Part shown: positions 35,375-44,715 of the stretch, one piece after another
How positions within the stretch are numbered: the first letter of the stretch is position 1
How the letters are laid out: the number at the start of each line of letters is the position of its first letter
NCBI RefSeq assembly: GCF_002211305.1
Contig: NZ_LOKW01000027.1
Location: forward strand, 1-64,000
From: Rhizobium sp. R634
GTDB taxonomy: Bacteria > Pseudomonadota > Alphaproteobacteria > Rhizobiales > Rhizobiaceae
Length of the DNA stretch: 64,000 nt
Reading direction: 5' to 3'
Notes under the pieces: model-generated
Told to the model about the DNA's origin: nothing
Database searches by the model: none
Seen by the model: the letters and a program-made list of their open reading frames with translations, nothing else
Position numbers and translations under genes: made by a program

Positions 35375-36433
35375 TCACTCGACGCGTTGTCCTTCGCCAT
35401 CGAACACATGCAGATATTGCGGAGGGAAGGCGACGTTGACCTTCGGCCCCGCCCTCAAGGTATCGCGATCGAGCGTGAAGATTTTGAACGGCAGGCCGTG
35501 AAGGGCGAGGTGCACGATGATGCCGAAGCCGGTGGGTTCGACGAGCTCCACTTCGGTGGCAAGCCCGGTCCCGTCATTGGTCATCTGCACATGCTCCGGC
35601 CGGATGCCGAGGGTGACCTTTGCGCCGTCGGCAAGTGGCAGCGGTTTTGCGAGCGGCACGATCGTGCCGTCCTTCAGCCTCACGCCGCCTGCGTCATAGG
35701 TCGCGTCGAGGAAGTTCATCCCCGGCGACCCGATGAAGCCGGCGACGAACAGGTTGGCGGGGCGGTCGTAGAGTTCCAGCGGACTACCGACCTGCTGGAC
35801 GACGCCGCCATGCATGGCGACGATGCGGTCCGCCAGCGTCATCGCCTCGATCTGGTCATGGGTGACGTAGATCGAGGTCGCCTTGAGGTCGCCATGCAGC
35901 TTCTTGATTTCAGCACGCATCTGTTCACGCAGGCGCGCGTCGAGGTTGGAGAGCGGCTCGTCGAACAGGAAAGCCTTCGGCTGGCGCACGATGGCGCGGC
36001 CCATGGCCACGCGCTGGCGCTGGCCGCCGGAAAGCGCCTTCGGCCTGCGCTCGAGCAGCGGATCGAGGCCGAGCTTGGCAGCGGCGGCGGACACCGCGCT
36101 TGCGATCTTTTCCTTGGCCGTCTTCCGCAGCCTTAGGCTGTAGCTCATATTGCCGGCAACGTTCATATGCGGATAGAGCGCGTAGGACTGGAACACCATG
36201 GCGATGTCGCGGTCCTTGGGATGCAGCTCGTTCACCCTGGCGCCGGCAATCCGGATCTCGCCGCCGGTGACGTCCTCCAGTCCGGCGATCATGCGCAGGA
36301 GCGTGGACTTGCCGCAGCCGGAAGGGCCGACCAGCACGACGAATTCGCCGTCCCGGATCTTCAGGTCCACGCCGTGCAGCACCTGCACATGGCCATAGGC
36401 TTTGCGGATATTCTGGATATCGATCGATGCCAT
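35375..36433 (-). CDS. ABC transporter ATP-binding protein, UgpC/MalK type
   Basis: The 352-residue ATPase has Walker A GPSGCGKSTLLR near residue 37, signature LSGGQRQRVAMGRA near 135, Walker B KAFLFDEPLSNLDARLR near 153, and a C-terminal MalK-type TOBE domain with LGIRPEHVQM near 280. These ATPases energise CUT1 carbohydrate importers. It is the last gene of the operon that begins with gntR at 41.57 kb, 5 bases after the inner permease gene. Confidence 0.93.
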   Translation of the reverse strand: MASIDIQNIRKAYGHVQVLHGVDLKIRDGEFVVLVGPSGCGKSTLLRMIAGLEDVTGGEIRIAGARVNELHPKDRDIAMVFQSYALYPHMNVAGNMSYSLRLRKTAKEKIASAVSAAAAKLGLDPLLERRPKALSGGQRQRVAMGRAIVRQPKAFLFDEPLSNLDARLREQMRAEIKKLHGDLKATSIYVTHDQIEAMTLADRIVAMHGGVVQQVGSPLELYDRPANLFVAGFIGSPGMNFLDATYDAGGVRLKDGTIVPLAKPLPLADGAKVTLGIRPEHVQMTNDGTGLATEVELVEPTGFGIIVHLALHGLPFKIFTLDRDTLRAGPKVNVAFPPQYLHVFDGEGQRVE

Positions 36434-36438
36434 TCTGT

Positions 36439-37269
36439 TTAACCTTTGACCGCGCCGGCCGTCAGGCCCTGGACGAGATAACGCTGGATGAGCAGGAAGA
36501 AGAGACCGGCCGGAATGAGCGCCATGACGCCTGCCGCCATCATCTGCCCGAAATCCACCGAGAATTTCGAAACGAAGGTAAGCAGACCGACCGGGAAGGT
36601 CGCCGCGTCATTGCCGTTGATCAGCATCAGCGCGAAGAGCAGCTCGCTCCAAGCGGCGGTAAAGACGAAGCCGAGGGTGGCGGCGATCCCGGGCAGCGTC
36701 AGCGGCAGGATGATCTGCCGAAACGCCGTGAATTGCGTCGCCCCGTCGATCATCGCCGCCTCTTCCAAATCCTTCGGAATGCCGTCAAAGAAGGACTGCA
36801 TCAGGAAGGTGGCGAAGGGCACATTGAAGGCGGTGTAGACGATGACGAGCCCGGTCAGGCTGTTCGTCAGATGCAAGGGCGACAGGATCTTGAAGATCGG
36901 CGCGACCAGCATGACGAGCGGGAACATCTGGGTCAGCAGCATCAAGGCGACGATCCAGTATTTCGCCCGGAAATTGAAGCGCGACAGCGCGTAGCCGGAG
37001 AGCGAGGCGCAGATCGTCACCGTCACTGCCGTCGAGGCCGACACGATCAGGCTGTTCTTGAAGAAAGTCGGAAAGGCGCTGTGCTGCAGCACGAAGGCGT
37101 AATGATCCCAGCTCGTGCGCGACGGCCACATGCGCACGCCCTCGGTATAGAGCAGGTCGTTCGGCGTCACCGACACCTTGAGCAGCCAGAACAGCGGGAA
37201 GAGCGCGAAGGCGATATAGCAGAGGATCGCCAGACGGTGCGCGATCGTGGGAAGGATGGATCGTCTCAT
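36439..37269 (-). CDS. Carbohydrate ABC transporter permease (MalG/UgpE type)
   Basis: The 276-residue permease has six membrane segments and ends in GLTAGAVKG, characteristic of MalG-type subunits. The EAA loop IPKDLEEAAMIDGATQFTAFRQIILPLTLPG is near residue 163. It pairs with the MalF-type subunit, whose gene ends 4 bases upstream. The sugar or polyol substrate is not identifiable. Confidence 0.92.
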   Translation of the reverse strand: MRRSILPTIAHRLAILCYIAFALFPLFWLLKVSVTPNDLLYTEGVRMWPSRTSWDHYAFVLQHSAFPTFFKNSLIVSASTAVTVTICASLSGYALSRFNFRAKYWIVALMLLTQMFPLVMLVAPIFKILSPLHLTNSLTGLVIVYTAFNVPFATFLMQSFFDGIPKDLEEAAMIDGATQFTAFRQIILPLTLPGIAATLGFVFTAAWSELLFALMLINGNDAATFPVGLLTFVSKFSVDFGQMMAAGVMALIPAGLFFLLIQRYLVQGLTAGAVKG

Positions 37270-37273
37270 GGTC

Positions 37274-38209
37274 TCAATCCTTGTTCAGCAGCGTCTGCCG
37301 CAGCAGGATGATCAGCATCGAATAGGCGAGCAGCAGCACCAGCAGCACGAGCGCGATCGCCGAGGCATAACCGAAATCGAGCCGCTTGAAGGCGGTCGTG
37401 AAGATGTAGCTGGCGACGATCTGCGTGCGGTCCGCCGGCCCGCCATTGGTCATGACGACGATGAGATCGGCGAAATTGGAAATCCAAACGGTACGCAACA
37501 GCACAGTGATCGCAATGGTCGGCGCCAGAAACGGCAGGGTGATCGAGCGGAAGCGCTGGAACCAGCCGGCGCCGTCGATCGACGCCGCTTCGTAAAGATC
37601 GCGCGGGATCGCCTGCAGGGCGGCCAGCAGCGTGATGGCAAAGAAGGGGATGCCCCACCAGACATTGGCGACGATCGGCCCCCACATGGCATAGTTGGGA
37701 TCGGAGAGGATATTGCCCGGCTCGTGCATCAGCCCGAGCGCGAAGAGCCAGTGCGGGATCGGCCCGATGACGGGGTTGAACAGCCAGGCCCAGTTGAGGC
37801 CGGCGAGAAAGGAGGGCACCGCCCAGGGCAGGAAGACCAGCGCCTGCGCGATCGCCCGGCCGCGGAAGGGCTTGTCGAGCAGCAGCGCCAGAATGAGCCC
37901 GAAGATGAACTGCAGGACGACGGAGGCGCCGGTCCACCAAAGCGTGTTCCTCAAGGCGCCATAGAAGGCCACGTCGCTCGAAAGCGCACGGAAATGATCG
38001 AGCCCGATGAAGCCGCCGGAAAACGGATTGAGCAGCTGGATATCGCGGAAGGCATAGGAAACGCCCAATGTCAGCGGCACCAGCATCACTGCGATGATCA
38101 GGATTAGCGACGGCGCGCTGTAGAGATAAGGCTCCGAAGCATCCGCAAGGCGACGCAGCCACGGCCTGCGGTCGCGACGCATGTCGATCGTGTCGGCGGA
38201 AATGGTCAT
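37274..38209 (-). CDS. Carbohydrate ABC transporter permease (MalF/UgpA type)
   Basis: The 311-residue permease starts at MTISADTIDMRRDRR, chosen because the reading frame upstream runs through a palindromic repeat. It has six membrane segments and the EAA loop IPRDLYEAASIDGAGWFQRFRSITLPFLAP near residue 205. It sits between the repeat-separated binding-protein gene and the MalG-type gene. Confidence 0.92.
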   Translation of the reverse strand: MTISADTIDMRRDRRPWLRRLADASEPYLYSAPSLILIIAVMLVPLTLGVSYAFRDIQLLNPFSGGFIGLDHFRALSSDVAFYGALRNTLWWTGASVVLQFIFGLILALLLDKPFRGRAIAQALVFLPWAVPSFLAGLNWAWLFNPVIGPIPHWLFALGLMHEPGNILSDPNYAMWGPIVANVWWGIPFFAITLLAALQAIPRDLYEAASIDGAGWFQRFRSITLPFLAPTIAITVLLRTVWISNFADLIVVMTNGGPADRTQIVASYIFTTAFKRLDFGYASAIALVLLVLLLAYSMLIILLRQTLLNKD

Positions 38210-38243
38210 CGGATTGCAGTTTCCATCATGTGTGTATGGAGGT

Positions 38244-38360
38244 AGCCCCCTCATCCGCCTGCCGGCACCTTCTCCCCGCGGGGGAGAAGGAGGAGTGAGG
38301 GGCCGCCGCGAATCCCTTCTCCCCTTGGGGAGAAGGTGGCGGCAGCCGGATGAGGGGGCT
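38244..38360. repeat. Composite palindromic repeat between binding-protein and permease genes
   Basis: Outer arms of 34 bases (starting AGCCCCCTCATCCGCCTGCC) match their distal complement (ending CGGATGAGGGGGCT) with two mismatches. Inside are CCTTCTCCCC/GGGGAGAAGG hairpins. Related sequence occurs at 57538-57584. The arrangement resembles interspersed mosaic repeats of rhizobia. It lies just downstream of the SBP gene within the operon. Confidence 0.8.
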
Positions 38361-38382
38361 TCTGGCTCAAAGGCCTCGACCC

Positions 38383-39642
38383 TTACTTCTTGCTCAAGAA
38401 CTTCTGCTGCGCCTTGGTCAGATAGTCCGCCCACTGGTCGGCCAGGTCCTTTGCCGAGATGTCGCCGAGCAAGGCCTGCTGCGAGGTCTTGATCGCCAGC
38501 GAATCCTTGAAGAAGGCGAACTCCTCGAGGTAGGTCGGCATCACTGTCGGCACCGTGTTCGGGTCCGCCAGTTCCTCGAACCAGCCCTTGAACTGATCAC
38601 CGGCATAGAAGGGATCCTTCTCGGCCGACGTATAGGCCGGCAGGGCGCCGATGCGCTTGTTCCATTCGAGATTGCCTTCCGGCCCTTCGAGGGTGGCGAT
38701 CAGCTTCCAGGCGAGGTCCTTGTTTCCGCTCGTCGTGAACATCGACCAGCCGCCGTAACCGATGGTCGGGAAGGACTTGCCGTCGGGACCCTTCGGCAGC
38801 GGTGCGACGCCGAAATCTTCCTTCTTCATGCGCTCGGCGATGGCGATCAGCGCATCCGGATCCTGGTCGAGGAAGGCGCAGGTGCCGGAATAGAAGCCGG
38901 CGACGACTTCGTTGAAGCCCCAGTTGACGCTGTCCTTCGGCGCATAACCCTTCTTGTAGAGATCGACCATCCACTCGATGCCCTTGGCCCAGCCAGGGCT
39001 GTTCATCGTCGAGGTGCCGTCCTCGTTGAAGTATTTGTTCGAGCCGGCCATGGACGCGGCGAAGATCATCCAGCCGTTGAGGCCGCCCGGTCCGCCGCGC
39101 ATGCAGTAGCCGTATTTGCCCGGCAGCTTGGAAACCTTTTCCGAAGCGGCGGTGAACTCTTCCATCGTCTTCGGTGGCTCGGCGACGCCGGCCTCCGAAA
39201 GCAGCTTCTTGTTGTAGAACATCGCCCTCAAATAGAAGCCGTAAGGCAGCATATAGGCGGTGTCCTTGACGTCGCGGCCGAGTTCGAGCGCGCGCGGCGT
39301 CAGCTCCTTGGTGTGCTCCCACTTTTCGAGGTAGGGCTCCAGGCTTTCGAGCATGCCGTTATTGGCATAGAGCGACAGCCAGGTATCGGGCATTTCCATC
39401 ACGTCGGGCACGTCGCCGGCCGATACCATGGTCGCGAACTTCTGGAAGGCTTCGTTCCAGGGCAGCGAGATGATGTCGACCTTGGTGCCGGGATTGGCGG
39501 CCTCGAACTTGCCGACGATCGATTTCAGCGTTTCGGTGCGCTCCGGGCTGGTGATGACTTCGACGAGCTTGAGCGTGGTGTCGGCAAAGGCCGTACCCGC
39601 CATCATCGAAGCGAAGAGCGTCGAGATTATTAGTTTTTTCAT
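38383..39642 (-). CDS. Carbohydrate ABC transporter periplasmic binding protein (UgpB-like, CUT1)
   Basis: The 419-residue protein has a signal peptide ending GTAFAD. SBP_bac_1 features follow: TLKLVEVITSPERTETLKSIVGKFEAANPGTKVDIISLPWNE, then LPYGFYLRAMFYNKKLLSEAGV near residue 130 and GYGGWSMFTTSGNKDLAWKLI near 285. It binds a sugar, polyol or glycerophosphodiester-like ligand. It follows the PLP-enzyme gene by 33 bases. Confidence 0.92.
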   Translation of the reverse strand: MKKLIISTLFASMMAGTAFADTTLKLVEVITSPERTETLKSIVGKFEAANPGTKVDIISLPWNEAFQKFATMVSAGDVPDVMEMPDTWLSLYANNGMLESLEPYLEKWEHTKELTPRALELGRDVKDTAYMLPYGFYLRAMFYNKKLLSEAGVAEPPKTMEEFTAASEKVSKLPGKYGYCMRGGPGGLNGWMIFAASMAGSNKYFNEDGTSTMNSPGWAKGIEWMVDLYKKGYAPKDSVNWGFNEVVAGFYSGTCAFLDQDPDALIAIAERMKKEDFGVAPLPKGPDGKSFPTIGYGGWSMFTTSGNKDLAWKLIATLEGPEGNLEWNKRIGALPAYTSAEKDPFYAGDQFKGWFEELADPNTVPTVMPTYLEEFAFFKDSLAIKTSQQALLGDISAKDLADQWADYLTKAQQKFLSKK

Positions 39643-39675
39643 GCTCAGTTCCCCCTTTTAGGTTTCTCTCGGGTT

Positions 39676-40848
39676 TCAGGATTGTGAGGCGGCGGCGAGC
39701 GCCTCCTCGATGTCCCTCCACAGCGCCTCGGTTCCTTCGAGGCCGACATGGAGGCGTACGGATCGCGCATGGATGCCGAAGGCATGCGCGGAATTGGGCT
39801 GTGCCTTCTGCTGCAGCACCACCTCGCCAGGTACGATCAGGCTTTCGTGCCCACCCCAGCTTACACCCAGTTTGAAAAGCTTGAGATGGTCGGCGAAGGC
39901 GCGGATATCGACGCCTTCGCGGAAGATGAACGAGAAGAGGCCCGATGTGCCGTTGAGCCCGGCCGGCAGGCTGTTCGCGAGGCCGGGATGGCAGACCGTC
40001 TCCACCACCTCAAGCCGCTGCAGGCGCTTGGCAATTTCCAGGGCGGAGGCTTCGTGTGCTTTCATGCGCAGCGGCAGCGTGCGCAGGCCGCGGATCAGCA
40101 GCCATGCATCGAAGGGCGAAAGCTTGCCGCCGAGATAGGGATAGGCCTCGGCCTTGATGCGCGCGATCATGTCCTTCGAACCGGCGACGATGCCCGCCAC
40201 GACATCGCTGTGGCCGCCCAGATATTTCGAGGCCGAATGGATGACGAGATCGACGCCGAGCGTCAGCGGCCGCTGGAAGAACGGGCTTGCCCAGCTGTTG
40301 TCGATCATCGAGACGGCGCCGTGCCGTCTCGCAAGCGCTGCCAGCGCGCCGACATCATGGGCTTCCATCACCCAGCTCGTCGGGCTTTCCAGGTACAGAA
40401 CCTTGGCGCCGGGAAGCGCCTTGGCGACCGCCTCCTCGTCGCGCCCGTCGACATAGGTCACCTCGACCTTCATCCGCTTCAGAATGGTGCCGAACAGCCG
40501 GAAGGCATCGGGATAGACATGCTTGACAGCGACGATGCGGTCGCCCGGCTCGACGAAGCTTAAGACCGCCGAAGAGATTGCCGCCATTCCGCTCGCAAAA
40601 CCGAGCGCATCCTCGGCGCCTTCGAGCTTTGCCAGCATTTCCTCAAAGGCGCGCACCGTTGGGTTCAGCCCGCGCGTATAGATCGGCCGCACCTTCTCGC
40701 CGCGATAGGAGGCAATCATCTCGTCATAATCGGAAAAGGTGAAAAGCGATGTCTGAAAGATCGGCGGCACGACGGCCTCGGCGAAGTTGCCTTCGTCGTG
40801 GGCGGTGATGAGGGAAGCAAGATCGAACGGTTCTGCGCCGCTGCTCAT
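39676..40848 (-). CDS. Cystathionine gamma-synthase/beta-lyase family PLP enzyme
   Basis: The 390-residue enzyme belongs to the Cys/Met metabolism PLP family: YTRGLNPTVRAFEEMLAKLEG near residue 57, LGFASGMAAISSAVLSF near 82, and the PLP lysine Lys-208 in HSASKYLGGHSDVVAG. The family cleaves or forms C-S bonds. Placement inside a CUT1 transporter operon behind a GntR regulator suggests a catabolic role for an imported sulfur- or amino-containing compound rather than methionine synthesis. Start and gntR stop overlap (ATGA). The reaction is not assignable from sequence. Confidence 0.88.
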   Translation of the reverse strand: MSSGAEPFDLASLITAHDEGNFAEAVVPPIFQTSLFTFSDYDEMIASYRGEKVRPIYTRGLNPTVRAFEEMLAKLEGAEDALGFASGMAAISSAVLSFVEPGDRIVAVKHVYPDAFRLFGTILKRMKVEVTYVDGRDEEAVAKALPGAKVLYLESPTSWVMEAHDVGALAALARRHGAVSMIDNSWASPFFQRPLTLGVDLVIHSASKYLGGHSDVVAGIVAGSKDMIARIKAEAYPYLGGKLSPFDAWLLIRGLRTLPLRMKAHEASALEIAKRLQRLEVVETVCHPGLANSLPAGLNGTSGLFSFIFREGVDIRAFADHLKLFKLGVSWGGHESLIVPGEVVLQQKAQPNSAHAFGIHARSVRLHVGLEGTEALWRDIEEALAAASQS

Positions 40849-41567
40849 TTGGACATTTCCTTGATGTCTTCCTCGACGATTTCGAGAATCTTCAATGTTT
40901 CCGCGCGCGCCGCCTCCGGGTCCTGGGCAGCGATCGCGTTGAAAAGCGTTCGGTGAAAGGGAAAGGACCGCCGGGCGAAATCCTGCCGGTCGAACGGATG
41001 CTCCCAGAAGCGCTCGAAGGTCTCGCGCATCTGCTCGAGAAGCTGGCGAAACAGCGGATTGTGGGCTGCGTCGTAGACGGCGAGATGGAAGGCCAGATCT
41101 TCCGGCCCTGACGTGCCCTTCTCCAGGTGCACCCGCTCCATTTCATCAAGCTTTTCCTCGATGACGACAAGATCCTTCTCGGTACGCCGCCGCGCCGCAA
41201 CCATGCCCGCCTCGCATTCGATGCCGCGGCGAACCTCCAGCGTCTGCAGCAACGCGTCGCGCAGATGCACCGCGTCGAACGACAGCGGCATATGGATCGT
41301 CGCCCTGGAAACCGGCTTCAGAAGATAGGTGCCGCTGCCCTTGCGCGTCTCGATGACGCCGAGCGCCTGGAAATGACGGATCGCCTCGCGGATGGTCGAA
41401 CGTCCGACGGCAAGTGCGGCCATCAGCTCCCGCTCGGCCGGCAGCCGGTCCCCCGCCTGCAAGCTGGCTTGCTCGACATAATCCGCCAGCGCATCAGTCA
41501 CCTGACGCGCGCGGTCGATCGTGGGAAGCGGCCGGATGACCGGCCTGTCGCTGCGATTTGCCTTCAT
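40845..41567 (-). CDS. GntR-family transcriptional regulator (FadR/FCD subfamily)
   Basis: The 240-residue protein has an N-terminal winged helix with RLPAERELMAALAVGRSTIREAIRHFQALGVIETRKGSGTYL (residues about 41-82). An all-helical FCD ligand-binding domain follows, with the metal-binding pattern DLAFHLAVYDAAHNPLF and ...FHRTLFNAI. It probably represses its own operon (PLP enzyme and CUT1 transporter) until the substrate is present. It is the first gene of the operon and overlaps the next by 4 bases. Confidence 0.92.
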   Translation of the reverse strand: MKANRSDRPVIRPLPTIDRARQVTDALADYVEQASLQAGDRLPAERELMAALAVGRSTIREAIRHFQALGVIETRKGSGTYLLKPVSRATIHMPLSFDAVHLRDALLQTLEVRRGIECEAGMVAARRRTEKDLVVIEEKLDEMERVHLEKGTSGPEDLAFHLAVYDAAHNPLFRQLLEQMRETFERFWEHPFDRQDFARRSFPFHRTLFNAIAAQDPEAARAETLKILEIVEEDIKEMSK

Positions 41568-41606
41568 GGTTCCCCATTTTCTTGTCAGGCAGCCAGCCCT
41601 AAAAAT

Positions 41607-41617
41607 TGGTCTGACAT
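41607..41617. promoter_or_regulatory. Candidate GntR/FadR-type operator
   Basis: TGGTCTGACAT, 40 bases upstream of the gntR start, fits the FadR-subfamily pattern TnGTnnnACnA except for the last base. Position is right for autorepression. The remaining interval to 41843 (about 230 bases) shows no gene. Confidence 0.4.
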
Positions 41618-41843
41618 CTTAGCATTTCTCAAACAGCGGGAGCCGTCAAGTCGGCGACGTCAATTTCTGATCTCGCCCCTTCAGAATGTCCCTTTCGTCT
41701 CTCAGAAAGCGCGCAGGTATCTTCGATCCCGGAACCGACTGTCGTTCCGAAATGCCGTTTAGCTCAGCCGTTACATCAATGAGCGCTGGAGCAGGGTGAG
41801 CAATCGTCCGTCTAAGCTTTGCCTGACGGTCGAGGTCGGCCGG

Positions 41844-43514
41844 TTAGCGGATACGCCCGATCCGCGACAGCAGAATGGCCGGTAGAATGCCGATCAACAC
41901 GATGGCGAGCGCGGCAATCGAGGCTTCCTCGTAAGTGCCTCTCGCAGCCTCTCCATAGAGATGAGTCGCGAAAGTCTCGACATTGAGTGGCCGCAGGAGG
42001 AGCGTCGCCGGCAGCTCCTTCACGCAATCGACGAAGACCAGGAGGGCTGCAGCCGAGATTGCCGCTTTCGAGAGCGGCAGATGCACGTATCGCAGGGTGC
42101 CGGCGGTGGATTGCCCCAACGAACGCGAAGCATGATCAAGCGACAGGGAAATGCGCGAGAGACCGGCTTCTATGCCGCCGGCGGAGATCGCCAGAAACCG
42201 CACGATGAGCGCATATAAGACGGCAGCACCCGATCCCATGAGGAGCAGGCCAGTCGACACACCAAACAAGGAAAGCGCGGCGCGATCGATAAACTGATCG
42301 AGTCCGGCAAGGACGATCAGCACACCGATGGCGACCACGGTTCCGGGAGCAGCATAGCCCATTGTCGAACAGCGCAGGAGCCAGGAGGACGGCTGGCCCG
42401 GGCGCAGGCGGGTCGCGTAGGCAGCGAGAAGCCCAAGGATGACGGTCGCCGCTGTCGCCAGGGTGGCGATGACAAGCGTATTCACGGCCTCATCGATGAT
42501 GCGAGGGGATATTCCGGCGAACCGATAGCGTTTTGCCGCTTCGATCAAGAGATAGAGCGCGGGCGCGGCGAAGCCGAGGATGACCGGCAGAAGACCGCCG
42601 AGAAACAGCAGCATGCCTTTTCCCAAGGACACCCGCCGCGGCTGGAAATGCCGCATCCGGCGTACATCGATCGAGTAGCGCTGCTTGCGTCGCGCCCATC
42701 GCTCCACCGCAACGATCGCAACGACGATGAGAAGAAGGGCAAGGGCGATCTGCGACGCTCCCGATAAATCGGAGCGGGTGATCCAGGTCGTGTAGATTGA
42801 GACGGTGATCGTCCGGACACCGAGGAATTCGGCGGCGCCGATATCGTTCAACGTCTCCATTAGAGCAAGGCTGATACCCACGGCGACAGCCGGCCGCGCG
42901 AGCGGCAGGGCGACCCGCCAGAAGACCGCGCGGCGAGATGTGCCGAGCGTGCGTGCCGCGTCGACGAGATTACCGGATTGGGTGAGGAACATCGCGCGGG
43001 TCGGAATGTAGACATAGGGGTAGAGCACGATCCCGAGAAGCAGGATGCAGCCGGCCATGGAGCGGACGTCCGGAAGGCGAAACTGGCGCGGGCTCTCGTA
43101 GCCGAGCAGCCAGCGGACGGCATCCTGCACCGGACCGATCGGATGCAGAATATCCAGATAGGCATAGGCGACGATGTAGGTCGGAACGGCAAGCGGCAGA
43201 AGCAGCATCCATTCCAGAGCACGCCTGCCGGGAAAATCATAGGCCGTCACCAGCCATGCCGTCGTCGTGCCGACCACAGCAGTGATGACCCCGACCCCCG
43301 CAAGGAGGATGACGGTGTCGAGAAGCGCGACCGGAAGGATGGTCGAGAAAAGATGCCCCCAAAGACCGGCCGAGCCCTTCGAAGCTTCGAGAAGCAATCC
43401 CGCGATCGGCAGAATGGCAATGAGGGCGATAGCAGCGGCAACCGCCAGCCATGCGCTGCCAGTGCGCTTTGCAGAGCGGGCGGGCGCCTGGCTGGGAAAC
43501 ATCACTCGATCCAT
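41844..43514 (-). CDS. fbpB: Iron(III)-type ABC transporter permease (FbpB family, fused two-domain)
   Basis: The 556-residue protein has about twelve membrane segments in two homologous halves, each with an EAA-type loop: DAARTLGTSRRAVFWRVALPLARPA near residue 185 and DHASRSLGQSTAGTLRYVHLPLSKAA near 470. This duplicated form is typical for FbpB/SfuB ferric transporters. It is the last gene of the fbpC-fbpA-fbpB operon, separated from fbpA by a hairpin. Two start ATGs (43514, 43502) are possible. Iron specificity rests on the binding protein and permease type. Confidence 0.9.
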   Translation of the reverse strand: MDRVMFPSQAPARSAKRTGSAWLAVAAAIALIAILPIAGLLLEASKGSAGLWGHLFSTILPVALLDTVILLAGVGVITAVVGTTTAWLVTAYDFPGRRALEWMLLLPLAVPTYIVAYAYLDILHPIGPVQDAVRWLLGYESPRQFRLPDVRSMAGCILLLGIVLYPYVYIPTRAMFLTQSGNLVDAARTLGTSRRAVFWRVALPLARPAVAVGISLALMETLNDIGAAEFLGVRTITVSIYTTWITRSDLSGASQIALALLLIVVAIVAVERWARRKQRYSIDVRRMRHFQPRRVSLGKGMLLFLGGLLPVILGFAAPALYLLIEAAKRYRFAGISPRIIDEAVNTLVIATLATAATVILGLLAAYATRLRPGQPSSWLLRCSTMGYAAPGTVVAIGVLIVLAGLDQFIDRAALSLFGVSTGLLLMGSGAAVLYALIVRFLAISAGGIEAGLSRISLSLDHASRSLGQSTAGTLRYVHLPLSKAAISAAALLVFVDCVKELPATLLLRPLNVETFATHLYGEAARGTYEEASIAALAIVLIGILPAILLSRIGRIR

Positions 43515-43522
43515 TCTCGGGA

Positions 43523-43549
43523 GGAAGGCGCCGCTGAGAGGCGCCTTCC
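43523..43549. other. Stem-loop between fbpA and fbpB
   Basis: Perfect 10-base arms GGAAGGCGCC/GGCGCCTTCC flank a 7-base loop. It lies 8 bases after the binding-protein stop and without a T-run on the coding strand. Likely effects are partial termination or 3' protection of the binding-protein mRNA. Confidence 0.65.
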
Positions 43550-43556
43550 CTGTTCT

Positions 43557-44579
43557 TTAGTTATCGAAGCCGACCTTGTCCACGAGCTCGCTCGCCTGCT
43601 TGCGATGGCTGACGATCTCGGACAAGGGCTTGCTGTCGATCTTTAGTTCGCCAAAGGATGCGATGATCGGATCGGCCGCGACACCCGCCTTCACAGGATA
43701 TTCGTAATTAGCCTCGGCATAGATCTTCTGCGCTTCGTCAGAGACGAGATATTCGAGAAGCTTCACGGCTTCAGCCTTGTTTGGTGAATGCTTGGCGATT
43801 GCCGCGCCGCTGATATTCACCTGCGTCCCGCCGTTCTTGAAGGTCGGCAGGACGACCTTGATGGCATCGCCCCATTTGACCTGCTCTTCGCCACCCTTGC
43901 CGGATCGCATCAGGCCAACATAATAGGAGTTGGCGATACCGATATCGCAAATGCCGCCGAGGATATCCTTGGCCGCATCGCGATCGCCGCCGGCTGCCTT
44001 GCGGCCGAGGTTGTCCTTGACACCCTTCAGCCATTTCTCGGCTTCTTCCGCGCCATAATGGGCGATGTAATCAGCAAACAGGGCCGTATTATAGGGGTGC
44101 TGGCCCGAGCGAATGCAGATCTTGCCCTTCCACTTGGGATCGGCAAGCTCCTCGTAATTGAACGTGCTGATATCAAGATCCTTGGCCGCGTAAAGCACGC
44201 GGGCGCGCATCGAGAGTGCAAACCAATTGCCCTTGGCATCACGCAGCTGTTCCGGGATAGCCGAGTTCAGAACAGATGATTCCACCGGTTGCGTTACGCC
44301 TTTATCGACCAGATCGACGAGGTTGCCGGCATCGACGGCCATCAGGATGTCAGCCGGCGAGCTGGCGCCTTCGGAGCTGACACGCTCTGCCAGGCCATCC
44401 TTCAGGAAAATGGTATTCACCTTCGTACCGGTCGATTTGGTGAACGCCTCCAGAAGAGGTGCGATCAGAGCCGGTTCTCTCGTCGTGTAAAGGTTGATTT
44501 CTGCGGCGGCAGCGATGCACGGCGACATCAGCGCCGAGGCAGCAAGCAGCATGGGTGTAAGGATAGAGCGCGAATTCAT
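43557..44579 (-). CDS. fbpA: Iron(III)-type periplasmic binding protein (FbpA/FutA family)
   Basis: The 340-residue protein has a signal peptide (MNSRSILTPMLLAASALMSPCIAAAA). The mature start EINLYTTREPALIAPLLEAF and the later AFTKSTGTKVN, DILMAVDAGNLVDL and GGICDIGIANSYYVGLM match FbpA/FutA iron-binding proteins. A tyrosine pair in NSYY is positioned like the Fe ligands. The start was chosen for the signal peptide; an upstream in-frame start lacks one. Confidence 0.9.
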   Translation of the reverse strand: MNSRSILTPMLLAASALMSPCIAAAAEINLYTTREPALIAPLLEAFTKSTGTKVNTIFLKDGLAERVSSEGASSPADILMAVDAGNLVDLVDKGVTQPVESSVLNSAIPEQLRDAKGNWFALSMRARVLYAAKDLDISTFNYEELADPKWKGKICIRSGQHPYNTALFADYIAHYGAEEAEKWLKGVKDNLGRKAAGGDRDAAKDILGGICDIGIANSYYVGLMRSGKGGEEQVKWGDAIKVVLPTFKNGGTQVNISGAAIAKHSPNKAEAVKLLEYLVSDEAQKIYAEANYEYPVKAGVAADPIIASFGELKIDSKPLSEIVSHRKQASELVDKVGFDN

Positions 44580-44715
44580 TATGTCCCTCCGCGAATGAAT
44601 GCGCATTGCTTGCAGCAGTTCATGACCGTCAGAGTCAAGTTTTCCCGGGAAGCTGAACCCGGATATCACGGAAACTTGATGAGAAGGTCAGCAGAATGCG
44701 CTCACACGTCAGCTG

